This document shows, piece after piece, positions 59,351-64,000 of a DNA stretch of 64,000 nt. The notes under the pieces are model-generated. The model made no database searches and was not told the DNA's origin. It saw only the letters and a program-made list of their open reading frames with translations. This stretch comes from Gossypium raimondii (Eukaryota > Streptophyta > Magnoliopsida > Malvales > Malvaceae): positions 59,663,924 to 59,727,923 of the forward strand of contig NC_068570.1 of NCBI RefSeq assembly GCF_025698545.1. Reading direction: 5' to 3'. A program made the position numbers and the translations under genes. Positions within the stretch are counted from its first letter, which is position 1; each line of letters begins with the position of its first letter.

Positions 59351-60570
59351 TAAAAAAATTAATATTTACGGGTTCGATCTAGACCCGATCTAAAAAAAAT
59401 CCAAGCTTGGATCGAATTTTGGCCGGTCCAAATGTCTCATTTTACTATTTTTTTAAAATAATATTTTTTATTATTTTAAAGAGTAAAACTAATCAATTTG
59501 GGCCGACCTGAGGCTAAAAGATCGAAGTCAAAATGGGTCGGGCCAGGCAGCCTAAAAAGGTAAAAAAACATTTAGTTCTTGAACTTAATTTTTTTTTTCA
59601 ATTTGCTTACTAATTTTATTTTGTTTATATTAGTTTCAAATTTTGGTGACTTTTCCAATTCGATCTTGGACTTGGATTCTGTTAAGGTGTACTGCTGACA
59701 TAATACTATGATATTATGTCACATTATTACTCAAAATTTTTTAATTTTTTTATATAAAATCTAAAATTATATTAAAAGTTAAAATTTTAGGTAGTGCAAC
59801 ATAATCATACTTTGAACCAATAAAATATTCAAGGAGCAAGATGAACAAATTACAAATAAATTATATTTTGTGAGTAGTTGTGATAGTTATTTCGGTTTTG
59901 GTTACTATAAATTTTCCCCATTGGAAAGTTTAGTTTTCATTCAATGTTCAATTTGAGATAAGAGTTTACTCTCGTAGCAACTGAAGATTCAAGAATGGCA
60001 GAAAATATCGTTTGATAGAAAATAAGGAATCAACAAATACTAAGTTCTAATTTATTGCTATAGACAATACAACAAATGTAGGTTTTTTGATTTTTTTTTG
60101 AAATTTCCATTTTCATAAATAATTTTTCTAGTAAAAGTACCATGGAGACCCTTGCACTAAGAGTCAGATTGTATTTTGCTCCTTTTACTTAAAAAATGGG
60201 TAAATTATTTCCATACGTTAAATCAAAGAGCAAATTAATCATTTCTGTTAAAAAAGTTATCCTTTCCTATTGTTAAAAACTAGCCTGACTGACAGAATAA
60301 CTAAACAATTGCACATGTACATTATGCTGACGAACATAAACTAATTTTTAAGAGTAGAAATAGATGAAATTTTTAATAGAAGGGTTGATTTACTCTTTGA
60401 TTTAACGTGCAAAGACTAATTTATCTATTTTTGAATAGAGAGAGCAAAATGCAATATGACTCCTTGAATCCTACCAAGTTTCAGGATGAAAGTGAACCAA
60501 GAAACTATTCAAGGACTAAGATGAACAAATTACAAAGTTCAGGGACTAAATGTTATTTTATACTTTAAAA
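59351..60570. repeat. Layered repeats upstream of the RPS5 gene
   Basis: The text from about 59560 (CATTTAGTTCTTGAACTTAA) and about 60495-60555 (CAAGGACTAAGATGAACAAA..CAGGGACTAAATG) looks like the two inverted ends of one repeat. It is interrupted by other AT-rich DNA and by a Mutator-type MITE at 60131-60480. A similar uninterrupted repeat is seen at about 37945-38220. No gene. Confidence 0.5.
60131..60480. mobile_element. Mutator-type MITE, right end degenerate
   Basis: The left end AGTAAAAGTACCATGGAGAC followed by CCTTGCACTAAGAGTCAGA matches the family at 11908-12284. The right part has GAGCAAAATGCAATATGACT, but the terminal GTACTTTTAC is lost. It lies about 230 bp upstream of the RPS5 start codon. 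Confidence 0.7.
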
Positions 60571-60708
60571 AAATCCGGTCCATATCCGTATTGTTCGGGT
60601 TACGCTTTACATCGTCTCCCCCAACATACATACACAGTTTACTTATTTTTCTTTTTCATAAGATAAGCATATTTTTTGGCTTTTCATTTTGCTCTTTGAG
60701 CCTTATCC

Positions 60709-63264
60709 ATGGCGGCAACAACAACAGCAATAGCCTTAACCCTTTCTTCCTTTACCCTTCGTTCTACCATTCCTTCCAAAACCTTCTTCTTCCCCAAACC
60801 CTCAAAACCAATTTCTCTCCGCCGCACATTCCGCCCTCTTTCCCTCACACCACAAGCCAAATCCTCCGACATCGACACTTCCTTTTTCGACGACGTCAAC
60901 CCCGAAGAAGACATCGTTTTCGACCCACCAACACCACCAGAAGGATTCACCCCACCGCCGTCTTTCGACGAGGGTCCAGAAGAAACGGAAGACGAAATCG
61001 CCGCAGCTTACGAGGAACTATACGGTCCGGCTTACAGCGGAGTCTCTGTTTTGGGAAACGATGTGTACGTAATGGATTCGAAAGTGAAGAAATCTAGCGC
61101 TTTTGGGAAAGTTAAGAAAGAGAAAGTAAGGGATGGGTTTGAAGAAAGAGTGGTTCAAGTTAGGAGGGTTACTAAAGTGGTTAAAGGTGGGAAACAATTG
61201 CATTTTAGAGCTATTGTTGTTGTGGGTGATAAACAAGGTCAAGTTGGTGTTGGGGTTGGGAAAGCTAAGGAGGTTATTGGTGCTGTTCAGAAATCAGCTG
61301 TGAATGCTAGAAGAAATATTATTACTATTCCTATGACTAAGTATTTGACTTTCCCACATCGGTAAGGAGTTTATTACATACAAGAAGTGTTTTTTTTTAG
61401 TCTGTTTAGATGATGTAATTGAGTAAATTTCATTTCTTGGGGGTATAAGAATGATTCTTGTTGCATGTTTAGTAGAGGGTCTCTTTTATTTTTTAAAAGT
61501 TTTTAAATTTGTGTTGGATACATATTTGGATATGGAGGCCGGATATGATGCTCAAACAAATGATGAACTACTTGTACACGATCCTGATTAATGGGGGTCG
61601 GTTAATAGATATATTATTGGGATTGGGGTGTCAATGTCAGATACGGGTATGGTTCGATTTTTCCCCATTGGAGGTTAAATCCTTATCCATGTGTCGGACA
61701 TGAGTGTTGGACAAGGGTACTTCGAGAAAAATGAAGAGTCCAACTAAATTTCCTTTCTTGGGGGTATAAGAATGATTCTTGTTGCATGTTTAGTAGAGGG
61801 TCCCTTTTATTTTTAATTTGTGTTGGATACATATTTGGATATGGGGGCAGGATATGATGCTCAGACTAATGAACTACTTGTACATGATCCTGATTAATGG
61901 GGGTAGGTAGGTTAATAGCTATATTATTCGGATTGGAGTGTGAATGTTACATGTGCGTATGTATATAAGACGGGTATGGTCTGATAGTCGGATGATCTTT
62001 CAATGTCATATCTTCGTCCATATGTTAGACATCACATGAGTGTTTAAATGAAACAGTTGAGTAAATTTCCTTTCTTGGGGGTATAAGAATGATTCTTGTT
62101 GCATGTTTAGTAGAGGGTCTCTTTTACTTTTAAATTTTTTTAAAAATTGTGTTCGGTACATATTTGGATATGGATATGTTCATACTAATGTTGAACTACT
62201 TGTATATGGTCCTGATTAATGGGGTAGGTTAATAGCTACATTATTGAATTGGAGTGTGAATGTTAGATATGCGTATGTATATGAGACGGGTATGGTCCGA
62301 TTTTTTTCTATTTTTCTATGTAGTTGGAGGATCTTTGGAAATCATATCTTTGTCCATATGTCCCACATGAGTGTTGGACAAGGGTACATAGAGAAAGACT
62401 TAGTGTCCGAGTAACGTAGTGACTTTCATTTAATGTAGTTTTAACATGTAGAAGTTTTTACTCAGTGATTCCCAGTTTTTGGTTGAGGATTGTGTAGCTA
62501 TTTTTGGAAAGGTGATGAGATGATCTTAGTTTGTTGTACTTAAGAATCTGGGCTTTTCAAAATGTTTTAAGGAGTGTTTCTTATTTTAACCCATTGAAAG
62601 TGGTCTCTTAAGCTTTTCCTCTACGGTGTTTTCTGATTGTGATCTGTGGATTATATGCAATTTTAGTCTTTAAGTTCTCTGCTGAACTTGGAAGGGCCTA
62701 ACCGCATAATGAAGCAAATATATCTGAATGATGGTGCTGTTATTCTTGACTGCTAATGAAGGCCAAAAATTTGTTGAAGCATTTATAGCCTACAATACTT
62801 TGCAGTCACTAGAAGTAAAATCTCGGGAGGCTTCATAATCTTGAAATTTAGATAGGATTTCATGTCGGAAAACTGTGTCATCCCTATTACAGATCACTCA
62901 TTAGGATCATGTAATTATATTTTCGTGGTAGCCTGCTCAATTTAGACTAATATAATGGTGAAAGATGGCATGCCAAAATGCTTTTTATTAATGTCATCGT
63001 GAAATGGCTGGCAGATCGGAGGGTGATTATGGGGCAGCAAAGGTGATGCTTAGACCTGCAGCACCTGGTACCGGAGTTATTGCAGGAGGAGCTGTGCGAA
63101 TTGTTCTTGAAATGGCAGGTGTTGAGAACGCATTGGGCAAGCAACTTGGAAGTAAAAATGCCCTTAACAATGCCAGAGCTACGGTTGTTGCTGTGCAGAA
63201 AATGAAGCAGTTCCGAGAAGTTGCTCAAGAACGAGGAATTCCCATGGAAGAGCTATGGAAGTGA
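60709..63264 (+). CDS. RPS5: Chloroplast 30S ribosomal protein S5
   Basis: Exon 1 is 60709-61361 and exon 2 is 63015-63264, 300 codons plus stop, close to the Arabidopsis plastid S5 length. The first ~50 residues ([19 protein letters not shown] onward, rich in Ser/Thr/Arg, almost no acids) are a chloroplast transit peptide. An acidic plastid-specific extension (about 60-110, [20 protein letters not shown]) follows. The S5 double-stranded-RNA-binding fold begins near 143 with [20 protein letters not shown] and [20 protein letters not shown]. The C-terminal S5 domain has [33 protein letters not shown] and [16 protein letters not shown]. It belongs to the decoding-site side of the plastid small subunit. 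The nucleus-encoded gene is intact. The 1.65-kb intron holds three tandem ~320-bp repeats. Confidence 0.95.
61425..62395 (+). repeat. Three tandem ~320-bp repeats in the RPS5 intron
   Basis: Units start at about 61425, 61745 and 62063, each with TTTCTTGGGGGTATAAGAATG, ATTCTTGTTGCATGTTTAGT, TGGATATGG, GAACTACTTGTA, CCTGATTAATGGGG and GAGTGTTGGACAAGGGTAC-like text in the same order. They differ by substitutions and small indels. There is no reading frame and no transposon ends are visible. The splice donor (61362) and acceptor (63014) lie outside the array. Confidence 0.92.
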
Positions 63265-63895
63265 TGGTCGTGGAAACAACTTCACCATTACCCTCAATTC
63301 TCCTCTGCAAATGTAGATACAGTACATGAGGCTTTGGTAATGTAAGTCAACCAACAAGATTTGAGCATCTATTTAACTTTTCGATTATTAAAGTTATGTT
63401 ACTCTGAGCTTCTATTAGAAATTTTCCATTTTCTTTTCATTTCTTGTCTCTGATGTTTGTAAAAACTGAATTTCTTGAGAACTTGCCATCGATTACTGAA
63501 AAATCAAGTCCCTTTTGTAGGCAATAGACTCTTTAGTTGTTGACCGTTACGTTTAAGGAAATATAGAACTTGACATTATAATGACATACAAGCATAAACA
63601 CTCCATGAACCAACCCAACCATAAATAGAGCAGCCATGGTCATTCCCCCTAAAAGCTTCATTATTGTCAAAAGAAATCAGCAATGATCTTTCATTTCTCA
63701 TGTAAAAGAAAAAGGATCCAAGTCCAAACGACTAGCCAACAAGAAAACAGAAAACAAAAACCAGCATTTTAGTCTATGTATACACTTGACTGTTTATTTT
63801 TGGCTGCGGTTGCCCTTAACTTCATCCAAAAATGCTCCATATGTACACATGGCTCTGATCCAAGCAAATGCATGATTTCTGATGGAGAGGCTTCT
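63265..63895. other. Convergent 3' UTR region
   Basis: The interval between the RPS5 stop and the stop of the minus-strand WD40 gene has no coding sequence. It presumably contains both 3' UTRs. ATTAAAG-type and AATAAA-like A-rich motifs occur, but no single poly-A signal can be chosen. Confidence 0.5.
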
Positions 63896-64000
63896 TTATT
63901 TCCATAGCTTAATCAACTCATCATGGCTTGTAGAGGCAATTATTTCAGTGTCTAAAGAAGATGCCAGTGAAGAAACTGCATCCATGTGTGCTTCAAATTT
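63896..64000 (-). CDS. C-terminal end of a WD40-repeat protein, LEUNIG-like (partial)
   Basis: The minus strand from the right edge reads KFEAHMDAVSSLASSLDTEI followed by IASTSHDELIKLWK and a TAA stop at 63898-63896. This is one WD40 blade: a His in the loop, then a hydrophobic strand, ASTSHD, and a final LWK in the WD position. LEUNIG and LEUNIG_HOMOLOG corepressors end in the same way (..ASASHDK.VK.WK-stop), so a LUG/LUH relative is the best guess. Only 34 residues are visible, so other WD40 proteins remain possible. The gene converges with RPS5. Confidence 0.55.
   Translation of the reverse strand, partial: KFEAHMDAVSSLASSLDTEIIASTSHDELIKLWK

Noticed and set aside
60591..61097. Alternative frame over the start of the RPS5 gene
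   Set aside because: It overlaps the transit-peptide and acidic region out of frame and is rich in His/Arg/Pro without a domain. The RPS5 frame continues into a conserved S5 domain.

Overview
This is a 64-kb piece of a plant nuclear genome, most likely cotton (Gossypium) or a close Malvaceae relative. The evidence is AT-rich intergenic DNA, GT-AG introns, plant-only gene families, and nested plant transposons. Two long-LTR copies share ends beginning TGTAATA and ending GGGGTGTTAC, with CACACGG/CCGTGTG-rich tails, a repeat type I associate with cotton. The species is an inference from memory, not a search result.

Layout. 1-16.7 kb holds no intact gene. It contains a broken MULE transposase split by a long LTR, which itself carries a hAT-type element, a second long LTR copy, a solo LTR with a perfect TAATA target duplication, Mutator-type MITEs and a SINE-like repeat. 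16.7-21.7 kb is a decayed but full-length Ty1/copia retrotransposon. It sits 12 bp in front of the start codon of a glutaredoxin (GRX480/ROXY-type) pseudogene at 21.7-22.1 kb. 22.3-24.2 kb holds tandem PPR-gene debris broken up by three MITEs. 24.9-33.8 kb (+) is an intact RLT1-like homeobox-DDT chromatin gene with 18 exons. 35.5-37.3 kb (-) is a small OB-fold nucleic-acid-binding protein. 39.6-42.6 kb (-) is a seven-exon MACPF protein of the NSL1/CAD1 type. 48.8-49.5 kb (+) is an intronless AP2/ERF repressor with EAR motifs. 54.8-58.1 kb (-) is a CCCH zinc-finger protein resembling FRIGIDA-ESSENTIAL 1. 60.7-63.3 kb (+) is chloroplast ribosomal protein S5. The right edge (-) carries the C-terminal end of a WD40 protein with a LEUNIG-like ending. 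For every intact gene I derived exon borders by eye, and the summed coding length is a multiple of three.

How the genes relate. GRX480, RLT1, NSL1 and ERF11 homologues are, from memory, also neighbours in Arabidopsis (about At1g28360-At1g28480). GRX480, NSL1 and ERF repressors all act in salicylate/jasmonate defence and cell-death control, so this is a conserved linkage group in which the glutaredoxin has been lost here. The OB-fold, FES1 and RPS5 genes resemble loci near At2g33800-33845, which suggests an ancestral block that was differently thinned in the two lineages. No operon-like organisation, CRISPR array or bacterial-type system is present.
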